The notes: a model not told the origin generated them from the letters alone. DNA of 20,760 nt from JBQTIM01 sp052388135 (GCA_052388135.1 JBQTIM010000020.1:1-20760), one strand, 5' to 3'; shown: positions 1-6,752, numbered from the stretch's first letter. Numbers and translations are program-made.

Positions 1-915
1 GGCGGCCTTCCCGCCGCCGCGCGCGGCGACCCGGAGCGGCTTCGGCAGGTTTTGATCAACCTCGTCGGCAACGCCGTGAAGTTCACGGACGCCGGACGCG
101 TGGCCGTCCGCGCCGAGGCGGAGTCCCGTAAAGCCGGGCTCATATTGCGGGTGGAGGTGGAAGATTCCGGCGTCGGCGTTCCGGACGAGGACATGCAGCG
201 CATCTTCGAGCCGTTCATCCAGGCCGACCCCACCATGACGCGCCGCTTCGGCGGCACGGGCCTGGGCCTGGCCATCAGCAAGCAGATCGTCGAGCTCATG
301 GGCGGAACCATCGGAGCCCGGCGCCTGCCGGAGGGCGGTTCTCTCTTTTGGCTCCAAGTTCCCCTCAAGCAGCCGTCAGAGGGAAACGTGATCGCCAAGC
401 CGGACTCCACTCCCGGGCGGACGCCGAAGGGGGCGCGCATTCTGGTGGTGGAAGACAACGCCGTCAACCAAAAGGTGGTCTTGGCCCAACTTCGGTCCCT
501 CGGCGCCGAGGCCGATTGCGCTGCCAACGGGCGCGAGGCCGTGCAGGCCATGTCCCGGCGCGTTTACGACTTGGTCCTCATGGACTGCCAAATGCCCGTC
601 CTGGACGGATACTCCGCCACGCGGGAAATCCGCGGCACGGAGAGCGCCTCGCGCACGCCCATCGTCGCCATGACCGCTCACGCCATGGAAGGCGACCGGG
701 AGAAATGCCTGGCCGCCGGCATGGACGATTACATCGCCAAACCCGTGCACATTGAGGATTTGTCCGCGGCTCTTTCCAAATGGGTCCGGCGGAAGGTGGT
801 TGTTGCCGAGGGAAAAGCGCGCTCTCCGGGTGAGAACGGCGCTCCGGCCGCCAAGCGCGCCAAACCGGCGGCGCGGCCGCCCGCGAAGCGCAGAGGGGGG
901 AAGCTTAAAGCTTAG
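1..915 (+). CDS. Hybrid sensor histidine kinase/response regulator, C-terminal part (5' end outside window)
   Basis: The reading frame is open from the first base, so the gene is cut by the window edge. A TTG at 52 is internal, not a start. What is visible is the kinase ATP-binding domain: an N-box (LINLVGNAVKF), a G1 box (DSGVGVP), an F-box region (FEPFIQADPTMTRRFGG) and a G2 box (GTGLGLAIS). A receiver domain follows from about 430, with the acidic pair in VVEDNAVN, the phospho-acceptor Asp at codon 583-585 (LMDCQMP), and the conserved Lys in IAKPVH. The tail is basic and Ala/Pro/Lys-rich (ends RRGGKLKA). By family knowledge, the kinase phosphorylates its own receiver, normally feeding a phosphorelay. 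The input domains are not visible. It is closely similar in order and motif wording to the C-terminus of the MASE1 kinase at 13605-16184, so the two are paralogues. It converges with the kinase gene on the opposite strand. Confidence 0.93.
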   Translation, partial: GGLPAAARGDPERLRQVLINLVGNAVKFTDAGRVAVRAEAESRKAGLILRVEVEDSGVGVPDEDMQRIFEPFIQADPTMTRRFGGTGLGLAISKQIVELMGGTIGARRLPEGGSLFWLQVPLKQPSEGNVIAKPDSTPGRTPKGARILVVEDNAVNQKVVLAQLRSLGAEADCAANGREAVQAMSRRVYDLVLMDCQMPVLDGYSATREIRGTESASRTPIVAMTAHAMEGDREKCLAAGMDDYIAKPVHIEDLSAALSKWVRRKVVVAEGKARSPGENGAPAAKRAKPAARPPAKRRGGKLKA

Positions 916-1112
916 AACTCATCTCACAGATGAGTATGGAGAGAAATTGCAGATCTCGAGCTGAGCCGACGCAGGCCGAGGGGAGCCTGCTCCGTCGCGG
1001 TATGTGAGCGGGGACCGCTGAGGCGCAGGCCGAAAGCTGGAACCGCAGCCCGCAATCAATTTACGAGATGAGTTGTTAGCTGACGGCTGCCGCCGGAGGC
1101 GCGGCTCCGAGT
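916..1112. other. Convergent intergenic spacer with hairpins bounded by an inverted 9-mer
   Basis: This spacer lies between two convergent kinase genes. AACTCATCT (916-924) begins directly after the stop codon and recurs inverted as AGATGAGTT at 1066-1074. A third, 8-base copy at 928-935 makes a perfect 8-bp stem with a 3-base loop (917-935). Two more hairpins lie inside: GCAGGC/GCCTGC (971-976 with 985-990; extendable to 967-997 with a bulge) and AGCGG/CCGCT (1007-1011 with 1015-1019). None is followed by a T run on either strand, so a classical intrinsic terminator is not obvious. The position suits transcription ends for both genes. It could also be a small MITE-like or structured-RNA element. 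Confidence 0.5.
917..935 (+). terminator. Stem-loop right after the stop of the first kinase gene
   Basis: ACTCATCT-CAC-AGATGAGT is a perfect 8-bp inverted repeat with a 3-base loop, starting 2 bases after the TAG at 913-915. The placement fits a transcript 3' end. The lack of a U tract and the AU-rich stem make it a weak terminator, so it may instead be an RNA-stabilising hairpin. Confidence 0.35.
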
Positions 1113-3071
1113 TCAGAAGGCAGCGGCCTCCAGCGGAGATTCGAACCAAAAAAGCGCGCCTCTTTCCGCGGTCGCCGCGCAATCCAGCCGCCCTCCTGTG
1201 CGCTCCAGCGCCCGGCGCGCCAGGGCCAGCCCCAGGCCCGCCCCTCCGAAACGGCGCGTCATAGATTCATCGCCCTGGGTCAGGGGAAGAAAAATCCTTT
1301 TTCGATCGTCCGGCGGCACGCCGATTCCCGTGTCGGCCACCTCCACCCTCATCCAGCGCCGGCCTTCCTCTTCCTTCAGCGCGGCGCGCACGTCTATGCC
1401 GCCCCTGTCCGTGAACTTCAGGGCGTTCTCCAGCAGGATCTCCAGGGCCCGCCCGACGGCGGTTTCGTCCGCCACGGCGCGCTTGGGCAGAAGGGGATCC
1501 AGCCGGCAGGTGAGAGCCAGTCCCTTCTCGCGGGCCTGGCTCCCGAAAAGCTGGGTCGTGGCCTGCACGAGTTGTCTGGGGCTGAAGGCGCGCAGCCGCG
1601 GCCGGGACGATCCGCGCCCGGTGTCCGCCACCTCCAAGAGGCGCTGGATGAGCCGCAGAAGGGAATCCCCCGAGCGGCGGACGGTCTCCAAGTGGTCCTT
1701 TTGCTCCGGCGTCAGAGGCGAATCCAACAGCAGGGACGACAAGCCGATGATGGCGTTGAGCGGCGTGCGCAACTCGTGGCTGACGTTGGTGAGGAGGCGC
1801 GCCTTCGTCAGCGCCGCGTCCATGGCCTGGCGGCGCGCTTCCGACAGCCGCGCGTTCAGGCGGTCCAGGACCACCGAACGCTCGTGCAGGCCTTCCTCGG
1901 CCTGGATCCTGGCGGAAATGATCCGATCCACGGCCCGGCGTCGGGCGGAGGCGTCCGTGTTGATCTGGACGTAAAGGGTGCGGCCGTCTTTCGTTTTCCG
2001 GGCCGGCGTCCACCGGCTGACGGCCTCCACGGGCTCCCCGTCGCGGCGGAACTGCCGGAGAAGGCCCTGCCAGCATCCGTGCCTGTCCACCCGGTCTTTG
2101 ATCGCCTCCAGAGGCAGGGGATAGATCGTCCGCAAAAGCCGCCCGCAGGTTCGGCCCACCGCTTCCTCCTGCGTCCACCCGTACATCTTCTCGGCCCCTC
2201 CCTCCCAGGCGATGATCTTGTCGCGGGCGTCGGTCAAGACGACCGCGTCGTCCGCCAGGCCGAAGAGGCTGGCCTGCTCCCGGACGAGGCGTTCGGCCTG
2301 CTTCCTGTCCGTCACGTCCTGGGCCGTGCCGATGAGCCGTTGCGGCCGGGCCTCCGGTCCCGGGCCCGAGAACAGCGCGCCGCCTTTGATGGAGACCCAG
2401 CGCCGCCCGCCGTCGGCGCCCATGAAAAGGCACTCGACGGCGAAGGGCCGGCGGATGGCCGGGTTCAAAGCCGTCTTGGCGGCGCGGCGGAGCCATTGCC
2501 GGTCCGGCTCGGAAAGGCATTGCCACACGCTCCGCAGGCGCGGGTGCGCGCCGGCGGAGCATCCCAGCCAGGATCGAGGAGCTCCGGTCACGGCCAAAGT
2601 CCCGCCGTCCGGTTCCCAGGACCACAATCCGTCCGGGTTTCCTTCCGGCAAAACGGCGCGGAAGGGGGCGGGGGGGCCCCCTCCCGCGAAAGTCGCGGCC
2701 AGCAAGGCCGACACGCGGTCCAGGAGCTGCTTGCGGCGAAAGGGCTTGGCCATGTAATCGTCCGAGCCGAGGCGGGGCCCGATCTCCTCGCGGGGCAAGC
2801 CCGACAGGAAAAGGACGCGGGCCGTCAGTCCCTGCCGCCTCAGCTTGCTGACGAACTCCAGGCCGTCCTGGTCCGGCAGGACCAGGTCCACGAGCAGGAG
2901 GTCGGGCGGTTTGGCGAGGGCGGCGGCGAGCGCCTGCCGGGCGTCGGGCGCGGCGTCGACTTCCCATCTGGAACCGAGGTATTTTTTCAGGAGGACTCGC
3001 TGGGTGGGCTCATCTTCCACCACCAGGATGCGACCGTGGCGGTCCGGCGTCGGCGGGGCGGGCACTTTCAT
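1113..3071 (-). CDS. REC-PAS-PAS sensor histidine kinase
   Basis: A 652-residue protein. It begins with a receiver domain (about residues 14-125): acidic pair E19-D20, phospho-acceptor D62 (LLVDLVLPD), K109 in MAKPF. Two PAS-type regions follow (about 145-258, ending in GTAQDVTDRKQAE, and about 262-385), then a coiled coil and a HisKA domain with H432 in SHELRTPLNA. The HATPase domain has N549 (LLENALKF), DTGIG at 580-584 and GGAGLGL near 609-615. The protein stops right after the ATPase domain, so its receiver is N-terminal rather than C-terminal. No signal peptide or membrane segment is seen, so it should be cytoplasmic. In this architecture the N-terminal receiver usually makes the kinase respond to an upstream phosphodonor. 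The start is supported by AGGAG at 3081-3085, 9 bases before ATG. A promoter candidate with a palindrome lies upstream at 3138-3174. No output regulator is adjacent. Confidence 0.93.
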   Translation of the reverse strand: MKVPAPPTPDRHGRILVVEDEPTQRVLLKKYLGSRWEVDAAPDARQALAAALAKPPDLLLVDLVLPDQDGLEFVSKLRRQGLTARVLFLSGLPREEIGPRLGSDDYMAKPFRRKQLLDRVSALLAATFAGGGPPAPFRAVLPEGNPDGLWSWEPDGGTLAVTGAPRSWLGCSAGAHPRLRSVWQCLSEPDRQWLRRAAKTALNPAIRRPFAVECLFMGADGGRRWVSIKGGALFSGPGPEARPQRLIGTAQDVTDRKQAERLVREQASLFGLADDAVVLTDARDKIIAWEGGAEKMYGWTQEEAVGRTCGRLLRTIYPLPLEAIKDRVDRHGCWQGLLRQFRRDGEPVEAVSRWTPARKTKDGRTLYVQINTDASARRRAVDRIISARIQAEEGLHERSVVLDRLNARLSEARRQAMDAALTKARLLTNVSHELRTPLNAIIGLSSLLLDSPLTPEQKDHLETVRRSGDSLLRLIQRLLEVADTGRGSSRPRLRAFSPRQLVQATTQLFGSQAREKGLALTCRLDPLLPKRAVADETAVGRALEILLENALKFTDRGGIDVRAALKEEEGRRWMRVEVADTGIGVPPDDRKRIFLPLTQGDESMTRRFGGAGLGLALARRALERTGGRLDCAATAERGALFWFESPLEAAAF

Positions 3072-3137
3072 GGGGGAACGCTCCTATCGGTTTCTGCGCG
3101 CAGCGAGGGCGGAGGGAAGGGCAGCGGCGGCCAAACC

Positions 3138-3168
3138 GATGTATATTTTATTAATAAATGGATACATC
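3138..3168 (-). promoter_or_regulatory. Concentric palindromes over the -10 of the REC-PAS-PAS kinase gene
   Basis: GATGTAT (3138-3144) and ATACATC (3162-3168) are 7-bp inverted arms around a 12-bp perfect palindrome, TTTATTAATAAA (3147-3158). The two dyads are centred within half a base of each other. The AT-rich block stands out from the GC-rich surroundings and covers the predicted -10 element, as expected for an operator. It could also mark an old insertion boundary. Confidence 0.45.
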
Positions 3169-3174
3169 CGGCAA
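3145..3174 (-). promoter_or_regulatory. Sigma70-like promoter candidate for the REC-PAS-PAS kinase gene
   Basis: Read on the - strand, TTGCCG (3174-3169) is followed after 18 bases by TAAAAT (3150-3145). The spacing and hexamers fit a housekeeping promoter and resemble TTGCGG-17-TAAAAT upstream of the CheB-CheR kinase gene. The start codon at 3071 is about 75 bases downstream. Confidence 0.45.
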
Positions 3175-3194
3175 TGGATATCTTGCGATGCCGG

Positions 3195-3581
3195 TCAGCG
3201 GGGGGCTGGGGGGAGAAACTTCCTTTTGAGAACGGCGGCGGTCAGCCGCCATACGCCGGAGAGGGAATAGCGGAGGCCGAATTCTCTCTCGATCAATCGG
3301 CCGACGAGCTTCAAAGGCCGCCCGCGCGGCGCTTCTTTGCGAAGGACGGCGCCGAGCCGCCGGCGCTGGGCGGGCGAAAGGCGGCCGGGCCGGCCGGGAG
3401 AGGGGCGCCCGCGCAACGCGGCCGCCCCGCCCCGGCGGTAAGCTTGCCGCCAGCGAACGACCGAGCTTAACGAGGCGCCCGTGGCCGCGGCCGCGGACCG
3501 GAACGACGTTCCCTGTTCCAACAGCCGCATCGCCCGCCGCCGCCGATTTTCCAAAAGGCGCCGGCTCCCGGCGGGCCTCAT
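3195..3581 (-). CDS. Stand-alone helix-turn-helix protein like the N-terminal part of an IS630-family transposase
   Basis: A 128-residue, very Arg-rich protein. Residues about 14-50 (RRAMRLLEQGTSFRSAAAAT, then SSVVRWRQAYRRGG) form a homeodomain-like helix-turn-helix. Then comes the hinge GRPSPGRPGRLSPAQRRRL and a second winged-helix segment (LIEREFGLRYSLSGVWRL). This order is that of the DNA-binding half of IS630/Tc1-type transposases. The DDE catalytic half is absent: the frame stops after KRKFLPPAPR, and no matching continuation is seen downstream in other frames. No good ribosome binding site precedes the ATG at 3581. An internal ATG at 3530 would still retain the helix-turn-helix. It may be an orfA remnant of a decayed insertion sequence or a domesticated DNA-binding protein. 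No terminal inverted repeats or target duplication were identified. Confidence 0.6.
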   Translation of the reverse strand: MRPAGSRRLLENRRRRAMRLLEQGTSFRSAAAATGASLSSVVRWRQAYRRGGAAALRGRPSPGRPGRLSPAQRRRLGAVLRKEAPRGRPLKLVGRLIEREFGLRYSLSGVWRLTAAVLKRKFLPPAPR

Positions 3582-4217
3582 GTTGCGGAATCTGTTCGGG
3601 GCTTCTCATGCTTCCCGGACTCTTCCCAGCGCCGCCACGCGCACGGGGGCGCTTTGAGAGCGCGGGAAGACTGGGTTGACATGAAAACGTCAATGCAAAT
3701 CTTTAAATAGAATGCGGCTGGGGCGAGGATCGGCATACGGCGCGGGAGGAGTCCCGCCCGGCCTTCCGCGGCTCGAACGGCGGACAGGGGCGTGACGCTG
3801 GTTGGTCGGTGTTTTGAGCAGGGCAAAACGATCGTATCGGCAAGTCGCTGAGATTGTCATGGGGGCTTACCAGCCCCGAGTATATAAAAATAACCATGAT
3901 GTTTTATATCGTTAAGACTCTCAACATTGCACAGTTTGATTTATACTCATTAGAATATAATAAAATGGTTATATTCCTTTACAAATGAACTCGAGCTGCA
4001 AGATGACGCGGGTTGGATCGACTCTGTCGGTCGCAGCCGATTCGCGGGCGCTTCGGTCGCTTGGCATGCGGGCTTTTAATTTTTCCACGAGTTTTCAGAA
4101 AGCTCTTGAAGAGAGTCCCGATGCGCTTAGAAAAAGTGATGCGAGCCATCGGCCGGACATGCAAAAGTCGGGCATCTCAACAGTGAAAGAGGCCTGTGAA
4201 GGCCGGGGAGGCGCGTC
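3582..4217. other. 636-bp stretch without a convincing gene, containing an AT-rich island
   Basis: The left part contains TTGAC-N8-GTCAA (3676-3693), a dyad that could be an operator. A 6-bp hairpin, GGGGCT-TACC-AGCCCC, lies at 3862-3877. From about 3880 to 3985 the DNA becomes strongly AT-rich, with a TATAAT at 3956-3961 and an 8-bp inverted repeat ATAACCAT/ATGGTTAT (3890-3897 and 3965-3972). A 78-codon ORF (3985-4221) begins after the island and overlaps the DoxX-like start as ATGA. It has no ribosome binding site and no recognisable domain, so I do not call it a gene. The island may be the promoter and leader region of the DoxX-like gene or a remnant of foreign DNA. Confidence 0.5.
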
Positions 4218-4619
4218 ATGACCATGGAGCGGGCGAAACAGACGGCGTTCTTTTTGCTGCGGGTGGTGTCCGGGTTGTTGTTCCTTCAAGCGGGGGGGAT
4301 GAAAATCTTCGATTGGTTCGGCGGCGTGCCGGCGGAGCATGGAGGCCACCCGCCCGTGATGTCGCAAATCTGGATCGGCGGCGTGATGGAGTTTTACGGC
4401 GGCGCCGCCCTCATGCTGGGGCTTTTCACGCGGCCCGTGGCCTTCCTCATTTCCGGGGAAATGGCCGTGGCTTATTTCCAGTTCCACCAGCCCGGCGGTT
4501 TTTGGCCCATCCAGAATCACGGCGAGCCGGCCGTCCTGCTGTGCTTCATTTTCCTGTTGTTCGCGGCCTACGGCGGCGGGGACTGGAGCCTGGACCGGCT
4601 GATGCGCCGCCGGAAATAA
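4218..4619 (+). CDS. DoxX-like integral membrane protein
   Basis: A 133-residue protein with four predicted membrane helices at about residues 11-28, 52-70, 73-88 and 104-120. The first helix is followed by an AGGMKIFDWFGG segment, and the second region carries GGVMEFYGGAALMLGLFTRP. These are typical wording and spacing for the DoxX family, as is the length. The family is found in bacterial inner membranes; its biochemical role is poorly defined, with links to redox homeostasis and thiosulfate:quinone oxidoreductase subunits in some members. The start is supported by GGGGAGG (4205-4211), 6 bases before ATG. The gene ends 7 bases before the end of the convergent gene on the other strand, so transcripts may overlap. 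No partner enzyme is adjacent, so function cannot be narrowed further. Confidence 0.88.
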   Translation: MTMERAKQTAFFLLRVVSGLLFLQAGGMKIFDWFGGVPAEHGGHPPVMSQIWIGGVMEFYGGAALMLGLFTRPVAFLISGEMAVAYFQFHQPGGFWPIQNHGEPAVLLCFIFLLFAAYGGGDWSLDRLMRRRK

Positions 4620-4626
4620 CGGGCGC

Positions 4627-5262
4627 TTAGCGCGGCGGGCGCGGTTTCTCACGGAAAGGTCCGGAGGGAGGGTCGACTGCGCTGAGTCGCGGCACCAGGA
4701 CCGAGAATTCCGGATCGTCGGCCAGTTGGGAGCGGGCCCAGGGAGCGGGCGCGTTCGCTTCCAGGGCCGCGCGCAGGCGGGAAGCGCCGTCCATGCAGTA
4801 AACGTAAATCTTCAGGCGGCGGCCGGCCTGCCGCCGGAACAGCAGGGCCTGCTGGGTGCGGGAAAAAGAGATGTCCAGGATCTCCGGCCAATGGAGCGTG
4901 ATGGGCGCGCGCAGGGGCCGGTCGAACCTCAGGCCCCAGGGCAGGATGGCGATCCGGCTCCGCGCCGCCAGGATGCAATAGACGGACAGCGCGACGAGGC
5001 CGCCGAACACGATTTCGCAGAAGACCAGGGTGCGGAAACTCTCCAGGCCGGGCTTTTTAATATAAGCCGCCGCGGGGCCCGCCGCCATCAAGCCGAAGAC
5101 GGCGAGAAACACCCAGCCCATGACGCGGCTCAAAAGGGTGTAACGCATCAGCCAGGAACCGTCCGGCAGGCGCGCCGCGTCGGCGGACCGCGAAGCCGAC
5201 AGGGCGGCGACGGCCGCTTTTCCGCTCCAGGCGCTTCCCAGGGACTCCAGGCCTTCGGCCAT
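4627..5262 (-). CDS. Hypothetical two-helix membrane protein with a PH-like C-terminal region
   Basis: A 211-residue protein that I cannot assign to a named family. The N-terminal 40 residues are soluble and Ala/Ser-rich. Two membrane helices are clear at about 46-68 (VMGWVFLAVFGLMAAGPAAA) and 77-100 (VFCEIVFGGLVALSVYCILAA). The remaining part (about 101-175) starts with RIAILPWGLRFDRP and contains ITLHWPEILDISFSRTQQ, the beta-strand style of small bacterial membrane proteins with a PH-like domain that reads W-x-x-I. The last 25 residues are Pro/Arg-rich and probably disordered. The start is supported by GGGAGG (5267-5272 on the complement), 4 bases before ATG. It lies divergent to the lipoprotein gene and convergent with the DoxX-like gene. 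The fold assignment is an inference only. Confidence 0.75.
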   Translation of the reverse strand: MAEGLESLGSAWSGKAAVAALSASRSADAARLPDGSWLMRYTLLSRVMGWVFLAVFGLMAAGPAAAYIKKPGLESFRTLVFCEIVFGGLVALSVYCILAARSRIAILPWGLRFDRPLRAPITLHWPEILDISFSRTQQALLFRRQAGRRLKIYVYCMDGASRLRAALEANAPAPWARSQLADDPEFSVLVPRLSAVDPPSGPFREKPRPPR

Positions 5263-5368
5263 GCCCCCTCCCGAACATGCGTCTCGTCTTTCCCTCTTAA
5301 GTGTAAGCGGTCCGGCCCCGATTTCAACCCCTGAAGCCGCCGCCCGGCGCGATCCCGAGGCCGAGATT

Positions 5369-5377
5369 TGCTACCCT
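5369..5377 (+). promoter_or_regulatory. Possible extended -10 element before the lipoprotein gene
   Basis: TGC-TACCCT has the TGN extension and a hexamer with the conserved TA and final T. No good -35 is visible. It is about 48 bases before the ATG at 5425. Confidence 0.25.
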
Positions 5378-5424
5378 AGGGCGGTAAATTCCATGCGGCA
5401 AGGGCCGCGCCAAAGGAGATCGTC

Positions 5425-6249
5425 ATGATGGGTTTGTCGGATCGGATATCGGTGGCGGGAGCGTTGGTTCTGGGAGGATTTTTTTTGGCGGGCTGCGACG
5501 GCGACACGAGCAAGCCCGGCCACAGCGGCCGCCGGCCGGCGGCGCGCATGGACATCGAGCAGACCGTTCTGACGAGCCCGCCGTTGGAGGAACTGCCCTG
5601 CGGCCAGGAATACAAAATCGAATTGAAGGTTTCCCGCAAGGGACCCTGCGGTCCGGGGTACAACTTCACGGACCTGGACATCCGCGCCAACGACGTCCTG
5701 TCGGAGAGCGTGGCGGCCGTGCGGTGCCCCGGCGCCTGCGCCCCGGCCCGAAGCTGGGTCCGCTACCGCGAGCACGCCTGCGCCGGCCCGCGGGAGGCGT
5801 TCTCCACCATCAAGGCCTCGGTGATGTGTCCCGAGGCGGGAGCTCCCGTGCCGCCGGGGTTGGCCGGCGGACTGCCCGCGGCGTCCACGGGCCAGATGGC
5901 GTTGCCCGGCGAGGGCGGCGCCCTGCCCGCCGGCACGCCCCGGCGCGGCGAGACCATCGTCGAGGTGGGCTCGTCCACCTCCACGACCACCACGCTGGCC
6001 TGCGGAAAAAGTTATTGGGTGAACGTTGTCCACGAAGAGGCCGACCTCATGGCGGGGGCCGTCGGGATCGGGGATTACCAGCCCTACATCGACCGCGCCA
6101 AAGCCCGGGCCCGAATGGTTTACAACCGCATCACCTGCGTGGGCGCCTGCGCGAAACAGCCGTTCTCTCCCGCGTACGTGTCCTGGACCTTCGACCGGGC
6201 GCGCAACGTGGTGGTGGTGAACGTGACGTTCCAGATCATCTGCCGCTAG
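5425..6249 (+). CDS. Cys-rich secreted lipoprotein with duplicated CxGAC domain
   Basis: A 274-residue protein. Residues 1-23 form a lipoprotein signal peptide with lipobox LAGC, so C24 is the predicted lipidated residue. The mature protein has two matching Cys-rich halves. The first has C59 (CGQEY), C101-PGA-C105, C119 and C135; C75 is extra. The second has C193 (CGKSYW), C238-VGA-C242 and C273. Spacings correspond closely: 42 versus 45 residues from first Cys to CxGAC, and 30 versus 31 from CxGAC to the last Cys. A Gly/Pro/Ala linker (about 139-172) and a Ser/Thr run (SSTSTTTT) join them. Even spacing of cysteines suggests disulfides in an extracytoplasmic beta-rich fold. I do not recognise the family and assign no function. 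AAAGGAGAT (5412-5420) sits ahead of ATG 5425; a second ATG follows immediately at 5428. Confidence 0.85.
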   Translation: MMGLSDRISVAGALVLGGFFLAGCDGDTSKPGHSGRRPAARMDIEQTVLTSPPLEELPCGQEYKIELKVSRKGPCGPGYNFTDLDIRANDVLSESVAAVRCPGACAPARSWVRYREHACAGPREAFSTIKASVMCPEAGAPVPPGLAGGLPAASTGQMALPGEGGALPAGTPRRGETIVEVGSSTSTTTTLACGKSYWVNVVHEEADLMAGAVGIGDYQPYIDRAKARARMVYNRITCVGACAKQPFSPAYVSWTFDRARNVVVVNVTFQIICR

Positions 6250-6277
6250 CGCTGTGTGTATAGCGCCTCTTGGCATC

Positions 6278-6390
6278 TGTCATTGCGAGGAGCGTTGTTT
6301 GCGACGAAGCCATCCCAGGTTTCAGCGCACGAAGAATCGTCCCGGCCCCGGCGAAACCTGGGATGGCTTAGCCTTCGGCTCGCCATGACA
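6278..6390. repeat. REP/MITE-like palindromic element with TGTCAT-type ends
   Basis: The outer ends are TGTCATTGCGAGG (6278-6290) and the inverse of TGTCATGGCGAGC (reading back from 6390). Inside are perfect 16-bp inverted arms, AGCCATCCCAGGTTTC (6308-6323) and GAAACCTGGGATGGCT (6353-6368). Weaker flanking arms (AGCGCC..TTGGC near 6263-6275 and its inverse near 6399-6410) may extend the element. The end sequence is that of widespread bacterial intergenic repeats of the GTCATTGCGAGGAGC kind (established knowledge, from memory). No transposase is nearby. Confidence 0.75.
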
Positions 6391-6626
6391 GCCCCAAAAG
6401 CCAAGGCGCTTATTTAAGCGTCACCACGGCTTGTCATAAGAGACTGCCTCAGGGCCGAACCTTTGGATTTCGAGCCGCGCCGAGCAGAATTTTCCCCAGC
6501 ATACTCGACGAAGCATAGAACGGAAATTTCGCGAAGGCGCAGGCTGAAAAACGAAGCGGCAGCTTCCCATGGGGTTATTGAGAAGGCTTTAAGTCCCTTC
6601 GCTCCGCCACCCGGCGCAAACCGGGT

Positions 6627-6648
6627 CCGGGCGGCAACGCCGGTTTTT
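6627..6648 (+). terminator. Intrinsic terminator candidate
   Basis: CCGG-G-CG / GCAA / CG-CCGG forms a 6-bp GC stem with one bulged G and a GNRA-type tetraloop, immediately followed by TTTTT (6644-6648). It is oriented to stop + strand transcription, about 380 bases after the lipoprotein stop. Confidence 0.55.
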
Positions 6649-6752
6649 GAGGCGGGCGCGCGCCGCCGATTTGGCCGCCGGGGCGCCTCGCCGAAACGCG
6701 GAGAAACGTCGGATGCGCGGCGCTGATTCGCGGGCGCGCCGCGCGGCGGGAT

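Larger units (their letters stand above)
6250..6752. other. 503-bp gene-poor stretch with a palindromic repeat element and a terminator
   Basis: It lies between the lipoprotein gene (+) and the 3' end of lexA (-). The left part holds a REP/MITE-like palindrome (6278-6390, possibly 6262-6412). A middle segment (about 6535-6570, starting near GAAGGCGCAGGCTGAAAAAC) resembles a piece of the spacer at 1018-1055. A GC-stem plus T5 terminator lies at 6627-6648. An 87-codon ORF (6463-6726) has Arg-rich low-complexity content and no ribosome binding site, so I do not call it a gene. Confidence 0.6.

Noticed and set aside
3985..4221. 78-codon ORF upstream of the DoxX-like gene
   Set aside because: It overlaps the next start as ATGA and follows a TATAAT, but has no ribosome binding site and no family resemblance. 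Left as unsupported.
6463..6726. 87-codon Arg-rich ORF
   Set aside because: No ribosome binding site; it runs through a terminator hairpin and a repeat-like segment; low complexity.
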